Notes: generated by a model from the letters alone, not told the origin. A stretch of 64,000 bases of DNA from Lepidostoma basale (GCA_022606425.2 JAHDVF020001222.1:682001-746000), one strand, 5' to 3'; positions 1-15,000 are shown, counted from the first letter of the stretch. A program made the numbers and translations.

Positions 1-51
1 ACTGCATTGTCAATTGCATTATAATGAATAATAATAACCATAGATAATTAC

Positions 52-3000
52 CAAGCTTGAATTAGAAATAATTTGAATTTCATGGACAATTCTTTCAAAA
101 CGTCGGTCGTACACATAGAGCCAACTCATTATTTGTTTTGGAGCCAAAAGATAAATTTTGGGATGGTCTTCTTGTGAGATGCCGAGAGATTCTAAGGCTC
201 TCCGCCTTCCCTGAAGTACACCGATCAAACCTGAAAAGGGATTATTTAAATACACCGGAGTTTAGACATTTATAAAAGAAATACATCACATTTATTGTTC
301 ATTGAACAATATGTTAAACTCTATAAGAATTGAAATTTAATTGTATCTCAATAGAGACGAAGATGCAAACTGGAAACTGAATATGGATGATCAAGGTGTT
401 TACAGGACTTATGACCTGTTATTGGTTGGGTTAAGCGCACGCTTTATGTAATTACAACATTCCCCATTCCACCTTTGTTTTATGATCATGCATGACAAAT
501 TTTTGGAAGTTGTATATATGCTCCAAATCTATACTTATCTTCACATGTCAGTTTCAATTGGCCATCTATGTAGATTTGATTACACATGTTAATCTTTTTA
601 AGATCAACCTATACAATCCACCCAGGATTCGTGTACAAGTATAAGTATACATTCACAAAAAATATCTATAAGAATTATATTTAATATTGATGAATACATT
701 AGTTTCCTAACTGAAGAAAACATCAGTGTTGTACGATTTTTTTTATGATGTATTTTGCTAATAATTATATAGAAATTATTTTCACATTAGAGAGTGTCAG
801 AAGTGCAATAACATATCGTTTGAGCCCCCTTAGACCAGTGATATACATATTCAAAGTGGACATTATGGTTTAGTAAACAATAATTTAAATATTAGTTAAA
901 ATAATTAAGAGTAAAAACAAATGTAAAACTATGACCTTTTACTTAGTAAAATAATGTTTTATCAGGTAGCATAATTTTATTAATTGTAAAAAGCATTTAT
1001 CATTCCATTAACAATTATGTATAACTCCATATTGAGTGTTGAAAATTTGATATTGAAAATCAAATTTCTAGAAGTTTTATTTTATTGAGTGACAGCCTTA
1101 CTATCAAATGACATTTGATAATGTCCTAGCAGGATGAAACTAGTTATAATAATAATAAATTGGCTAATTAGTACAGCCGTTTTTCAAATTAACTCAGCTC
1201 AAGGTCGCTTTAAACAAAATAAACATTTTTTTATGAATTAAAACACTGTTTTTTCCACTTTTGAGTTTATTTTTCTTGACATCTTTCGAAGGCGTACACC
1301 TTCATCATTGGGAGAACGATATAAACTCACTTTTCCCGATGATGAAGGTGTAAGCCTTCGAAACATGTCGAGATAAATATACTCAGAAGTGGAAAGAACA
1401 GTGCTTTAATTCATGAAAATTCGTCATTATGGAATTCCACAGTGTTAACGCCTTAAGTTTATCTAAAATTATAAAACTTTTGAATTCCAAGTGTAATTGT
1501 TTTTATTCAAACATTCTTTGTAATTGTAATTAAATATTGAATATGCACATTAATATAATCATTCAATAATAAGTATCTTATTATATAAGTGTTAGACTTA
1601 AAAAATAATTTGTGTTACCTATGTGATGATCTGCATGCAGATGTGACAAGTATATGGCTTTCAGATTCTTCATTACACTATCAATCGCATCCTTTCCGTA
1701 GAAGCGAACCATCTGCCCATATGTCCCTTCTCCACAGTCCATGAGGATGCAAGAGTTTTCACTGAAAACGTTGGTGCAAATTGTTAAGTAGATTTCATTC
1801 ACAAACCCAAGATCTGGTATATAAGTGTTAGTGTGGCGATATTTCTTGCAATTAGATTGGTTTCTGGGTCAAATGCGCTGAACGGTCAGTGTGTTACGAG
1901 ACGTTGAGAAGGCACACGCGTTTGTCTGCTCATATACTCGGTGATCGATACTCATTTTATAGGAGTTTTTTAAAAATATTATTTTTTATTTTTGATTAAT
2001 CGCAAATTTATCATGTTGAAATTAGCCGGGACACCAGATATTTCAAATAATTAAATAAAACATTAATTCCTTTGAATTTTAACATTGTATAGTATCATTA
2101 TCGGAGTGAATCTCATCTCCACAATGTTTTAAGATACATTAAGTGCCCACAATTGTTCTTAGATAATAAACATTTTCAAACATCATTTTTATTCTCCCCA
2201 TAGTCATACAAAAAATGTTCCGGGTGAGGCATTCCATGGTTTCCTCAGCTGTAAGGCGAATGTCGGAACATATATAGATAGCTTGACTGAGTCAGCTCTG
2301 TACACTTTAAATACATAATACAGATAGAAAATTTATAAGAACTAATTATAATATACTAGAGATAAACACCCGCAAGGATCAAATATTGTAATTGAAACCA
2401 ATTAAAGGACAAAAAAAAAAATTTAAAGTTCTCTTTGTTAAATATTTTTTCATGTTTTCAGATTAACCGGGAAATTGATTATATGGGATATTTTTTCACC
2501 ATCCATCCTGGAAAATCAGGAGTGTACTGTACTTGGTAAATGATCAATAAATAAATATATGCATTTAAGTAATTATTATTTGAAAATTAGTATAGGGTTA
2601 AAAAGTTAATAATAGTAAAAATAAGTGTGAAGTTAGTGATGTGAAAGTTGGACCAATTATTCCATAGTTTACTTACTCTAGGTGAAGCACAATTCCGCTA
2701 GTATTACGAGATTTGTTGGGAATACACGAGCCGGTGCCCATAAATACAATGCGTGGGTATGGCTGTATTGTTTTGGGTTTCAAATCGGCTATTTCTGAAT
2801 AAAACTGACATAGACTTTCGGGAAATCCATCTTCATTCATTGACTCTAAAATGTATTCCGGGATATCCAAATTTAAAATGCAAGAACTAAAACAATAAAA
2901 CACCAAAAAAATGCTAATAAAATCAATGGATTAAATGAAATATAATATATATTTTGTACTTATATGACATAAGAAATTGACTTTGGAATGGGATTTTGGA

Positions 3001-6000
3001 AGATTATAGTACCCCCATAAGGGTCGTCGATAGACAAAGTAAGAAAATGCAATAGCCAGCCTATTTCTAGAAAAAATACCTTCAAAGTTTTCACTGATGC
3101 TTATTAAAAAAAAAAAAAAAAGAGCATGACGTGGGATTTGAACCGGAGACCCAGCCGCCAGTAGAATAGAGAAGGAAGATAAGTTATTCGCTCAGCCACA
3201 TAAATGTTGAAGCCAGCGGTAAAGTTTCTAATATAATATTTAAGCAATGGTCGAAACTTTGGAGTCTATTCTATAAATTGGCTGGCTATTGCACATTCTT
3301 ACTTTGACTACGGCTCACTCCTAGAGTGTACTACAATTCTGCAAAATCAAATCTTGAAATCAATTTTCTGTGTCTGCCCTCTCCTTGTTAGACACATTCA
3401 TCACTCTTATTGCAATCATTATATAATATTGATGAATATACAAATGTATACGTGAAAAAAACTCACCTGTCTAAACCTCTCTTTGGTCTTAAGTGGAATG
3501 ATGTAAAAGTTTTAGCATATATGTGATTCGTAGGATTTTTCTCATTGTCATGATCCAAATGGTTACTATTAAAATTCAATTTATTTTTGAATTGGTCCAT
3601 GATAATCTGAGAAAAGAAAAAATGCACATATATGATAAAAATTTTCATATGGCAACAACAAACCAAAACTAAAACTGAAGTCATTATAACATTGGTATAT
3701 AAATTTCACAAAAATGAGATAATTTATGTGTAGATCTTCAAATAAATTAAATCCTCATCATCAAACAAATGGTACAATTGTATTCTTGTTTTTGACGAGT
3801 CTGGTGAAAGATTGGGGCTAACAATAAATGTCAGTAAAACCAAATGGATGACATTCGGACGGCTCGATTACAGTGGGTAAGTATTGCATTTGAACAGCCG
3901 TAATGTTGAAAGGGTGGAGAAATTTAAATACCTCGGCAGCATACTAACGCAATCTCTTGATCCAGATGCAGAGATAAAATGCAGAATTGAGACAGCAAGA
4001 GCTACATTCAATAAAATGAAACCACTCTTCTGAATGAAAAATGTGTTAGTAGCAAATTTAGAAGAAAGCTAAATTTGATAATATCATTACATACAATGAA
4101 TGATTGAACATGATATACAGGTAAATACTCGCCTGGCACTGTAGGTTTTACTTATTTATTTGAAAATATTTTTTTAAACTTAAAATATGTCTAATAAAGA
4201 CGAATGGTAGTAATCGAAGCAGGCCAACCAAATATTAAATATTTTTTTTTTGTAAACTCACGTCACTAGCGACTGCTTGTGTACGTTAATAGGTAGATGG
4301 GAATGTAGAGTGTAGAGTGCAACACAAAAACGTATGAAATTAAAATATAACTAACTTACTAACCACCTGTCTCCCCGAAAGGGTAGGCAGAAAGAATGGA
4401 CTGCAGCACTTTAACCGATGCGGCACTTCATTCTTCTCTTTTCGTCCCCGCGAGAGACGCAGTGTGATGGGTTGCGAACCTCATCGCCACCAATAGGCAT
4501 CTCCCACGCACACTTCGATCGTCTTATGTCTACAAAATAAATCTAAAACAAATAATATAAAATAACATAATAAATATAAAATAAAATAATAATTAGAGTC
4601 CATTCTTTCTGCCTACCCTTTCGGGGAGACGGCGTGATGGTTAGTTAGTTAGTTAGTTAGTTTAAAATATTCTATACAAATATTAGTAACAAATTTGCTA
4701 CACCATGCAATGAAGGGTAAAATGTTTAAAAATATATATACTAGCATACAGGATCTAAGTTGGCCATTTTATTCAGAATTCTAGCCATGGCCTCCGGGCT
4801 AAATGATTTAGGTGATATGGGTATTCCATAGTCTTTTAAAAGGGGAAAGATATCATCGTCAAGCAGATTGAGTTTGTGCTGCACTCGATGGACGGTCATG
4901 GATCCGGAGCACAGGTTACCATCGTTCACAAACATGTGGCTGGTGTTGGCCGGGAAAGCTTTCATGAAAGCTTGGTAACTGGAAAGAAGAGATGATCATA
5001 TAAATTCATGAATCAAAGTAAATACAACAATTGTAAGTTCAATTAAAGGTCCAAGTAGCATCCCAATACCAGCAAAAATGTTACACTTCGCTGCAAACCA
5101 AAACTAGCTGAACTGAAACTAGCGAAAATAATAAAACTCTAAAAGATACACACCGTTTATTTTTCACTATGTGGTCAGGGGTAAAATGAATAATGATATC
5201 CGGTTCATCTGTGGAAAGGGTTAGTGAACCTTCTTGGTGAACTTTAAATACTTCAGAATCCATTAGAGAATCTAAAAATCTTTCCTCTGGAATATCTAAA
5301 ACTGAGAAAACAAATTATCATAGTAACATAAACAAAATGTTTTAACATAAAAAAACCCTGTCAATGTCATTTTGAAAATGCCTTAGAAGGGCGAAACATG
5401 TCATACATAAATATTATAATAAAACTCCTTGAAAACTATCGTTTTTCATGCATATTAATAATTTAACATGGAGTTTTACATCATTGTTCAAGAAACAATA
5501 AGTAAAATGTTTTCTTTTCAACAAACATTTAAAGCAGGAAAAGATTGTTGTCTTCATTGCGGATATTGTTAGGTAGCCTATTCCATGCCGCCGGTCCTGC
5601 GATGCCAAAAATACGATCTGCGAAATTTGAAGCTCCTTGGTGCCGCGGGACAAGATTATGTTTTTTTCTTCTTGTGCCATATCAGGTTTCTCCGATGTTA
5701 CCCATCATTTGTGCAAAGACATCTCTATCCTACACGCTCCTTATTCTAGTCCAGACTTTAACCCATTGCACCACTAATAAGGAGACATCATTTATACATA
5801 CAACACAGACATTCATTTTGACCCCTGTTTTTATTACAATAACATTAACCACTTAATGCTTTTGAACGAGCAGTGTTTGTGCGCGGCGCATGTATCGTAT
5901 CGCGCCAACCCGAGCACTGCTCGCGCGTTTCCACTTCTTTGCGTTAAATAAGGTAAACTAACAATCTGAGTTCGTCTATTTTTTGAACTGGACAACTTTT

Positions 6001-9000
6001 AAATTATGTAAATTCTCTAAATAAATAACAAAATCACCTGATATTTTTGGTTCTATTTTTGTGAATAAAAAAACCGAGCATTAAGGTACACACAAAATAA
6101 TAATGGTAAAACATAAGTTTTTTTTTTTTCGTAAGCTAGATCATTATGGCTCATCCCCAGGTAGTTTTGGAAGGGTGTGATAGGCTTTAAAGCATTCTGG
6201 CATGTGGAGAGCCACCATACATTTCTCACATTCCCATTGAGATTCGCTCTTCTTTTTCTTCAAGGAACACATTTTGCATAATCTCAATGGGTTTTGTTTG
6301 ACTGGATTTGTTGGAATTTGCCTAGGAAAGTGTGCCCATTTCAATGCTTGTAGCTGCAAAGGGCATACTCCACCTGAAACTCTTCCACGGCGCTTGTATG
6401 ATGGCAGGGTAATGTGCTCAAAAATTCTCTCAGCTACATCAATCCTATAGTCACCGAATGAAACTCTCTTTACATCGGAGATATTTTTATGCAACGGACA
6501 TGTATTGAATAATGCCATGTCTGCCAAGCAAAAAAATATCTTCTTGTAACCCTTGGAGTATCTCCGCATAATTGGAAAGGAAGCGAAATTTGATCGCTCC
6601 AAAATATTGTTCGAAGGCGTAAAATCACTAGAATCACTAATATATTCATCAACTTCATTCTCACTGCCACTTTCCAAAAGTATTTGCTGTATTTCATCCT
6701 CATTTGATGAAATATTACAAGCGCGATGAGTTTGTTTACGAGCTCTTTTTGCCATTTTGTAGGTATTGACAGATGTTAAAATATCATAATATTTTGTAAT
6801 AAATAATGTGAAATCAACTGTGATTATTATATTTTATTATGAAATTAATGTGATTTATAAGAATAAAATTATTTTCATTCAGTTTTTATGTAAAAAAAAT
6901 AACCTCAAAGACAAACTGGCGAATCGCCGGCTTAGTGAATCAGCGACAAAATGACCTTGGATGGCAATTTGCTGGCTTTGTGTTGCAATGGGTTAATGCT
7001 GCACAGCCAAGAGGTTTGCCTCCCGCCAGGACCACGTCAACCTTCAATCTTGTCTATTATCATAGGTTATGATATAATAATTTATTTGACTAACCTATGA
7101 AAACAGAGCCAGGGTCGTCCGGTGTTTTTACATCTTTAGAATAAACTATGGTTCCATCAGGAAGGGTGACGTTTTGTCCATTTTTTAACATGCCAAGAGC
7201 AGGACCCGGCTTCACCCCTTTATTTACACATTTTTGAAGATCGAGTTGGCCCGGACAAGACTAGGGTATTAAAAAATAAAATGTGTTATTTTCAATGCAA
7301 AATCAGTAAAATACTTTTTATACTTTAGTAATAAGTAATTGTGTTTTCTTTGTGATAGAAAACTAATTGAGCTGTAATTAGTGAATTAAGGCAGAAACAT
7401 ACTATTAACACGCGACGCGACGCAACGTGTCGCACACCCGATGTACACCGTGCACATTACCAACACGCGGCGCCATGCCACGGCGTATTAGCAATTTCTG
7501 AGTACAGTTAGCTGACAGCAGTGAAAGTGTATGGTTGTGTGCTATTGATTTAATAAATAACGAGTCAGATGAAGACTTTGAAGAAGATTTGATGCAAATT
7601 TTGGGTGCATACATGATACTTAAACGACTCAAGAAAAAAAGAATAATTAGGCGTTACTGGGTACATGAAATAAATCAAAAGAGAAGTACGTGTGGTGAAT
7701 ATCATACTCTGTATCCAGACTTACTTCAAGATAATGAAAGATTTCACATGTATTTTCGGGTTACTAAAACACAATTTGAAGAAATACACGAATTTATTAA
7801 AAGAAATCATTTGTGTGTATTCATTTGCTCGGCAATTTCTTGCATTATTTCTCACAGTATGATCCCTGTATATAGCTAAACTCGTCTTATATAAAACAGG
7901 ATATCGTTTAACCAACTCAATCAATTGTTCGTCGGTCATTTTGCTAAATAAAGGCAAAAATATGTATATATTAAATTTATATGCGTGTACGCTCTGCGAA
8001 AGTACTCGAACGACTGACGCGTGGGGTCCGGTGTTGTCTAGAAACAAACTGCGTGCATCACGTCGGGTGGCGTGTTTACTCCCACCATCGGCAACACGTC
8101 GATCTAGCTCATCTGGATCGGGTGGCGTGTGCGCGCATGGCGTCGCGTCGGGTGTTCGTAGTGTGATTCTGTTCATAGAAAACAATACAATTTGATTCGT
8201 CTCAACAGGCATCACGTGGCATCAGGTGGCGTCGCGTGTTAATAGTATGTTTCTGCCTTTAAGCTTATGTAGAAAGTATTGCAAGTGTAAAAAAATACAT
8301 AAAAAAAATATATGATGCCATGGTAGGACATCAGTGTCAAAAGAGTTAATTATGAATGAAAAGTAAAAGATATTAAAAAAAATGTGTGTGTACTTATGTA
8401 CGCACGTAAGAAGTCATACTTCTTTGGCGTAATAAAAAAAAAAAAATAAAACACTTTTTTTAAACAGACGTTTTGTCACTGACAAATTTTTCACTATACA
8501 ACGAGGGAAAACTGAATGAATAATTTATCATCAACTTCATCGCGTAATTTCAAATACTGTGATTTGTATGACTAATATTCGAATTATTATACTAATATAT
8601 TTGTCAGAAGTTCTATCTTCTTATTAATTTTTTTTTTACAAATAATATTGCGTAAAATATTCTATATTATCCCAATAAATATGACAGATAGCTGGTACTA
8701 TTTTACATTTTTTATGACTAACTTCTCGCTATTTGTGAGTTGGCACGCTAAAAATGTCCAGCTGTTATTTATCATTGATGGCTAACTTTGTCATGTCGCA
8801 CTTTCATAACACAGCTCTCAATTTTACCCTTAAAGCCGTGCCACACTGTTTTAAACAAGCTTTCCACATCGGTCTCCACCGGCGGTTTAAAACTGTGTAG
8901 ACACTTGTTTGAAACCAAAATTCGTTTGACCTTCAACAAACTTTGTGGACGGACGGGCATAGTATGCATGTGGATCCACCGTTTAAACACGCATTCCACA

Positions 9001-12000
9001 TGTGGAGAGCTTGTTTACAACAGTATGCGGACACTACACCAACCGTGGGCTCCACAGCTCTCCACCAATGTCACCCCTGTGGAGAGCTTGTTTCACACAG
9101 TGTGGCACGGCCTTTAACTAAACATGCCAAAATAAGAATAACTTCAAAAAGCATACCTTTAGTCGGCAAATATAAGCCATGGTGCATAACTGTTCATTTC
9201 TTGGTTCGTTCAGCAAAATGTCAATATGAGTATTCTGTACTCCATACCTTCCCGTGCCTAGAAAAATGTATAAAAACTTTAATAACCTCCAGGAATCCAA
9301 CCCTCAAGTAAAAATAGAGAAATGGATTTGCATGGCAGCTACAGATAAAGACAGATTTAGAATTAATTTTACGACTAACTAACTAACCATCACGCCGTCT
9401 CACCGAAGGGGTAGGCAGAAAGAATGGACTGCCACACTTTTCTTTCCTGACATATTTCTCTCGCTTCCTCAACATTCATACATCGTGTCATGCACGCGTG
9501 TTGATTTCTCTGATTCCTCACATGGCCGACATTCAATATTTGATTTATTTGATCGTGACACGTTTTCCTCGGTCTTCCTCTATTTCAGGTTCCATTTACA
9601 TTATTAACATATAATTTTTTTACCATTCTTTCTTCATTCATTTTTTCCATATGTCCAAACCATCTTAATGATCCTTTCATTATTTTGTTCATGACACCAT
9701 CATTCGCACCGCATTCACTTCTTATATTTTCATTCGACACTCTATCATACACAGAGTATCCACACATTCGTCTAAGAGATCTCATTTCTACTGCATTTAT
9801 TCTACTTTCATCCTTCTTTTGCCAGTTCCATGATTCGCTTCCTTAACATTAATGGGAAGACTGAATATGCATGTCTCTAACCAAGGAATTATTATTATGT
9901 GTATATGGAATCATAATGTGGCATACGTTTGGTCTCAGATTGAATTGAAGTATTTTGAAGTGCAGTGTAAACAGAACGTAATTGAACAAGTCCACTGTTT
10001 TGGCTGAAACACTATGATACCATAACATTTTAAAACTGTTAAATTAAATAATTATAAATACACATAAAGATTCGAAAAATCACGAAAATTTGACATTTGA
10101 TATATTACTGTAACACCTGATGATGTCAACATAGGTTGATGAAACAGCTGTCGCGTAAAATAAAATACAATTGTTTAACAGTTTTAGAACGTAATTTATA
10201 ACACAGGAATACTGAAAATCTTAACCTAGTATTCAATATATTTGTAGATATATTAAGTTCATTTAGAAGGAATGTGTATTAGCTACACAGAAATGGTAAT
10301 GAAATATTATTTAAAGTAAAACATTTATTACAGCAGAACTTTGTTTATCCGGAACGTCAATTATCCGGACAACCCGATATGATAAAGCGACGAGGAAATC
10401 TTGTTAAAAAAATATTTCTGATTATTTTTCCAGTACTGTAGAGCAGTGTTCCGCAAACGGTGTGCCGCGGCACACTAGTGTGCCCTGAGCCGGATCAGGT
10501 GTGCCGCGGTCAAATATATAAAGAAAAAAAATATATAGTCGGAACTCGTGAATTGCGAAATAGTCGACTCTTTCGTATAACAGCTCAAGAGACGTTGGTG
10601 ACCTTTTTTTATTGTTTTTTTAAGGCCATTCAGCTTTGCTGGTCGGAAGTTGCTAGCGACCTCCATTTTCTATTAGCTCATCAGCGATTTCCAACCAGTA
10701 AAATTCATAAAAATCCGACGTTCGATCTTTCGGAAGGCAAAAAAAAAAACGCCGATTCGATTTCTGCAAAAATAGGTCACCATTGTCTCCCGAGCGGATC
10801 GACGCCTAATTCCAGACCAAATTTTAGCTTTTGGTGTGCCCCAGAATGCTAGAAAGACCTTAGGTGTGCCGTAGGTGAGAAAACTTTGCGGAACACTGCT
10901 GTAGAGTAATGTAAGCCTTTTTATGTACATGTACTACAAACATACTTATTTTTGCAGTAAAATTTGTAATTACATAATCAATAAATGAAGACTACAGGGG
11001 AAAAACAAGGAATGTCAGTTTAAATTCAAAATAAATGTAATAATGCCATCTAGCCGCATTTGTACTTATCTATCCACAGTAAAATTTTCATATTCAAAAA
11101 TCATGTGTGTCATCGACTATGGCCAGATAATCGATTGCTAATTGATAAGAAATATATAGACTTTGATTGGCTTTATTCTCAATTTATTCAAATTAACCTT
11201 CTACTGACATTCCTTGTTTTTCCCCTGTAGTCTTCAAATGAGCTGAGGGAAAAAAAATCGATTTACACCTTATTTTGCTAAAAGAATTATCACCAGTTTG
11301 AGTATCCGTAAAACCTCCGGTCCCAATTAGTTTGGATAAACGACGTTCTACTGTATATGGGCTCATGATATTGATGTAAGAGCCTTTGCACACCACGTTT
11401 TTTTTATGCACTGACGACGCGCGTAGAACGCAATCAGGACTCTCAGCAAACGAAAGGCTGAAGTCACATTGTAACCTTTGCACACGATCCTTGGGTTTGT
11501 ATTGCTACAAACGCGCTGATACATCGATACAAACGCGCTGTAAACGCGCGTTTGTAGCGATTCATCGCGCAGAAAGCCGCCGCCATTTGGAACCACAGTA
11601 TTACGATGGCGTCGTTCGAGACAACTCCGCTTACGCTAGCCTTCGTACTGCTTTTAAAACAACTACCAATAAAAAAACATTAAAAAAACAGCGTAAATTT
11701 TGGGTACCACCATTTACGAATGAACGAAGATTATGTGGCCATTACAAAACAACACTTGAAAATTAGTCAATCATCAAAAAAGTTCTCAAATTGTTACCGG
11801 ATGTCATAACAACATTTCAAGAACTTCTATCAATTGTAAGACCAGGGTAGACTCGTCAAAATACAGTGACGATATCCTGTATATCGGCGGAAGAACGTTT
11901 GCTTATTACTATGAGGTGAGTAAAAACAATTATATGGATTATTCTTTTTTATTTTACTACTTGTACCATTTAATGTCATAGGTCATTCAAATAAACAAAG

Positions 12001-15000
12001 GGATACCAACGTTAGGGCCATATCTAAGTAATTTGTGAAAGTACGTTCAGAAGACAAATACTCTTGACTTTGGAGAGTATCTTGTATTCTTAATGTCGAA
12101 CCATCTCTCATGCGTTCCTGGTATTATATATTTTTTATGTTTTACCTGTTCTCAATAGATGCCTTAAACTATAATTGTTGTTTGTAATATCTTTTGAGAA
12201 AATAAACTGATTTGATTTGATTTGATCACGATTTTTTATTATTATTTATACATATCAAATCAAATCAAATCAGTTTATTTTCTCAAAAGATATTACAAAC
12301 ATTTATTATAGTTTAAGACATCTATTGAGAACAGGTAATAAATATATAATACCAGGAACACATGAGAGATGGTTCGACATTAGGAATACAAGATACTCTC
12401 CAAAGTCAAGAAATATTTGTCTTCTGAACGTACTTTCACGAATATGAAAGACATCGATCTCCGAAGCGATCATGTTCAGCAGTTTGATTGCTCTCCCCAA
12501 CGGCATCACCAGAGGCAGGTTGGTTCTGCATGCTGGGAGATAAAACGGTCTGTGCTGACGCTGTCGAAGATAACCATCCGGAACATACAGATGGATAGCC
12601 TCCAAGATGACCAAGATATCGGTAATAATGTCGGACTGATTTGAAGGTGAATCATAATCATTTAAATTCATTAGAGAAGTGTTATTATCTGTTAAATTAT
12701 CTGTAACTCTCTGTGTTATCTGATAACCTGTATATCCCAGATCCAGATTGATAAACATATTGAACTAATGTTCCTGAGATATCATATCTTGATGATTTGT
12801 TCATATTATTATCATATTGTTATCATATCATATTGTTAATTATCTCAGCCTTTGCATCTAACTTGTAATCTTCTGGAATAGCGCTAAAATCGTTAACCAA
12901 TGACAGAAAAAATAATTTGTCTGGATTGTCAGGTTCACCAGAATTTTTCAAATTAGCAATCAGTGTTTCATAATTTTTTTCTTAAGGGTCTTCTTCCATA
13001 ATGGGGTCTAATTCTCTGCAGCTTCAAAGAGACGGGTTTCTCATAGCCCATTTCTTTAGATAAATTAGGGGATATTTTGAAAAGTTGCCGTGCTGGAGGG
13101 TGTAGGTTTTTTGTTCCCGACAGATATCTCTGACAGCGCCAGCATAGATTGTTCTTTCTTCCGGCTGCAAGAACTAACCTGCCTCTAATAATGCCGGTGG
13201 GAAGAGCAATCAGTCTGCTGAACAAGATTACCTCGGAGATCGACGTCTTTCATATTAGTGAAAGTACGTTCAGAAGAAAAATACTCTTAACTTTAGAGAG
13301 TATCTTGTCATCCTAAAGTTGAATCATCTCTCATGCGTTCCTGATTCTTTACCCTTTCTCAAATAGATTCCATAAACTGTTATTATGTTTGTAATATCTT
13401 TTGAGTGAATAAATAAACTGATAAATAAGTTCTTTTTAGGTTTCTTCAGCGGCGGTCTTGGCATAGTGAAATCACTATCTTCAGTAGGCTCGGTCTGTTC
13501 CAATTCTTCAGTAGACATGTTTGAACATTGACTTGATGGTCGAATTTCAGAAAGCGGGTCTAGAAACGATAGGTATTTAGAATACACATAAGGTTTTCTG
13601 GGTTTAGCTTCTGATCCACTGGCACATTTGTTCTTTGATTTATCGCTATTATAAGCATCCTTAATGCTTTTCCACTTTGCATTAAGCTCGCGTTTGAATC
13701 AATACAAACGTGCGTTTCATTTGCATTTGTATCGATACAAACATGTAAAATCTGCTAAAACGTGTTAATAACGCGCAGAGGACGCGCTAATCAAAAACGC
13801 GCGTCGTCAGCGAATAAAAAAAAACGTGGTGTGCAAAGGCTTTAAGAAGTATGTTTTATATGTATGAAAATTTAATTTAAAACAAGTTAATGCAAAAATT
13901 AAGAAAAATTGCTTATTGTGTTGTGATATGGTAAAACAAGTGATAGGACATTTTATTTTTAAATTTGGAAGTAAACTCTGTTCCTCTTACGTTGCAATAA
14001 GAATTTTTATGTTAATAACTAAACTTTGAATATTTGGGAATGCTTATATATGAAATAATTACTGTCATGTGCGTAGTAATCAGTATTATCTGGTTCCACC
14101 TGAACCTCTGCAGATGTCAAGTCTAAAGAGTGCGTCGGCGAATTGGGAGGACTGCTGTCAGGCTTTCTGTAAATAAATTGAGCGATATGTTGTGCAAAAA
14201 GCTATTGAAAGTATTAAACAGAAATACGATTATCAAAAAAATATATAAATGAAACGAAACAGCATTGTCGTAATTACCTTGTCAATGGAACATATTTAAC
14301 TGTCATCACAGCATCATCATAAAAACTGGCTTTTGTGCAATCTGCCATTTCTATTTTCATATCTTTCATTATGACAAATTTTCTTGTTGCAGTAAAAAGG
14401 TCATCCTGATAAAAAAAAGGACAACTTCAATAAGGATTTCATTAAAATCTTCCAAAAATATATGAGTGTAGTATCAGAGACGGAAATATGTAACCAGACA
14501 TTGAAATTGAAGTAGCAATTGATTCATATAGGATTTTTTCCATTCTAATATTGGTGATATTTGATTTCTTAAAAAAATGAAGAAGATTGTGCTTATTTAA
14601 AAAAATATTTCCAACTCCAATCATCAAAATGATAAATGGAAGTGGAAAAAGTGGAAGTAGTTAAAACACAAAGTTAACTGTTTAACCACCCTACCTATTT
14701 GAACGTACCTGATACGTTCACTTTGACTGTACCATTATATGATATCCCGTATCACGTACGGGCTTGAGAAAAATTAATGTACCTAAAATGTACAAAGTTT
14801 TAGGGATACGCGCGTGTGCCATCAAAACTTGAGCACAAGTCTTCATAAATATGATAGTTTTACAAGGGGCAGGCGAAGTGTACGGCCGAGTATTTGACGT
14901 TTTGTAATTTAAAAAAATTAAATTAGTATATAATTAAATTTCATTAATAAAAAACCTGCATGTTTATTGCACGTTTCTCGGAGATAGGGCGGTTAAATAA

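Larger units (their letters stand above)
7389..8258. mobile_element. Harbinger-type element, deleted, TTA target duplication
   Basis: Ends are inverted (AGGCAGAAACATACTATTAA at left, its complement at right) with TTA at 7386-7388 and 8259-8261. The 870-bp body keeps the start of a transposase on the plus strand and the start of a MADF-type accessory protein on the minus strand, the usual opposed pair of autonomous Harbingers. The middle is lost. GC-rich, with GTCGCGTCGGGTG-like internal repeats. Confidence 0.85.
11380..13842. mobile_element. Harbinger-type element with TAA target duplication, LINE-invaded
   Basis: TIRs of about 40 bp: GAGCCTTTGCACACCACGTT at left, complement of AAGCCTTTGCACACCACG at right. 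TAA flanks are at 11377-11379 and 13843-13845. A transposase remnant lies on the plus strand near the left end and a MADF/BESS-like partner on the minus strand near the right end. Between them sit LINE G insertions. CG-rich GCGCGTTTGTA-type subterminal repeats occur at both ends. Confidence 0.8.

Noticed and set aside
4640..4662. Telomeric repeat
   Set aside because: The unit is TTAG (4 bp), not TTAGG, and it is always attached to a LINE A or SINE A end.
5545..5856. 103-codon plus frame
   Set aside because: Shadow of the minus-strand LINE B fragment and the piggyBac left end.
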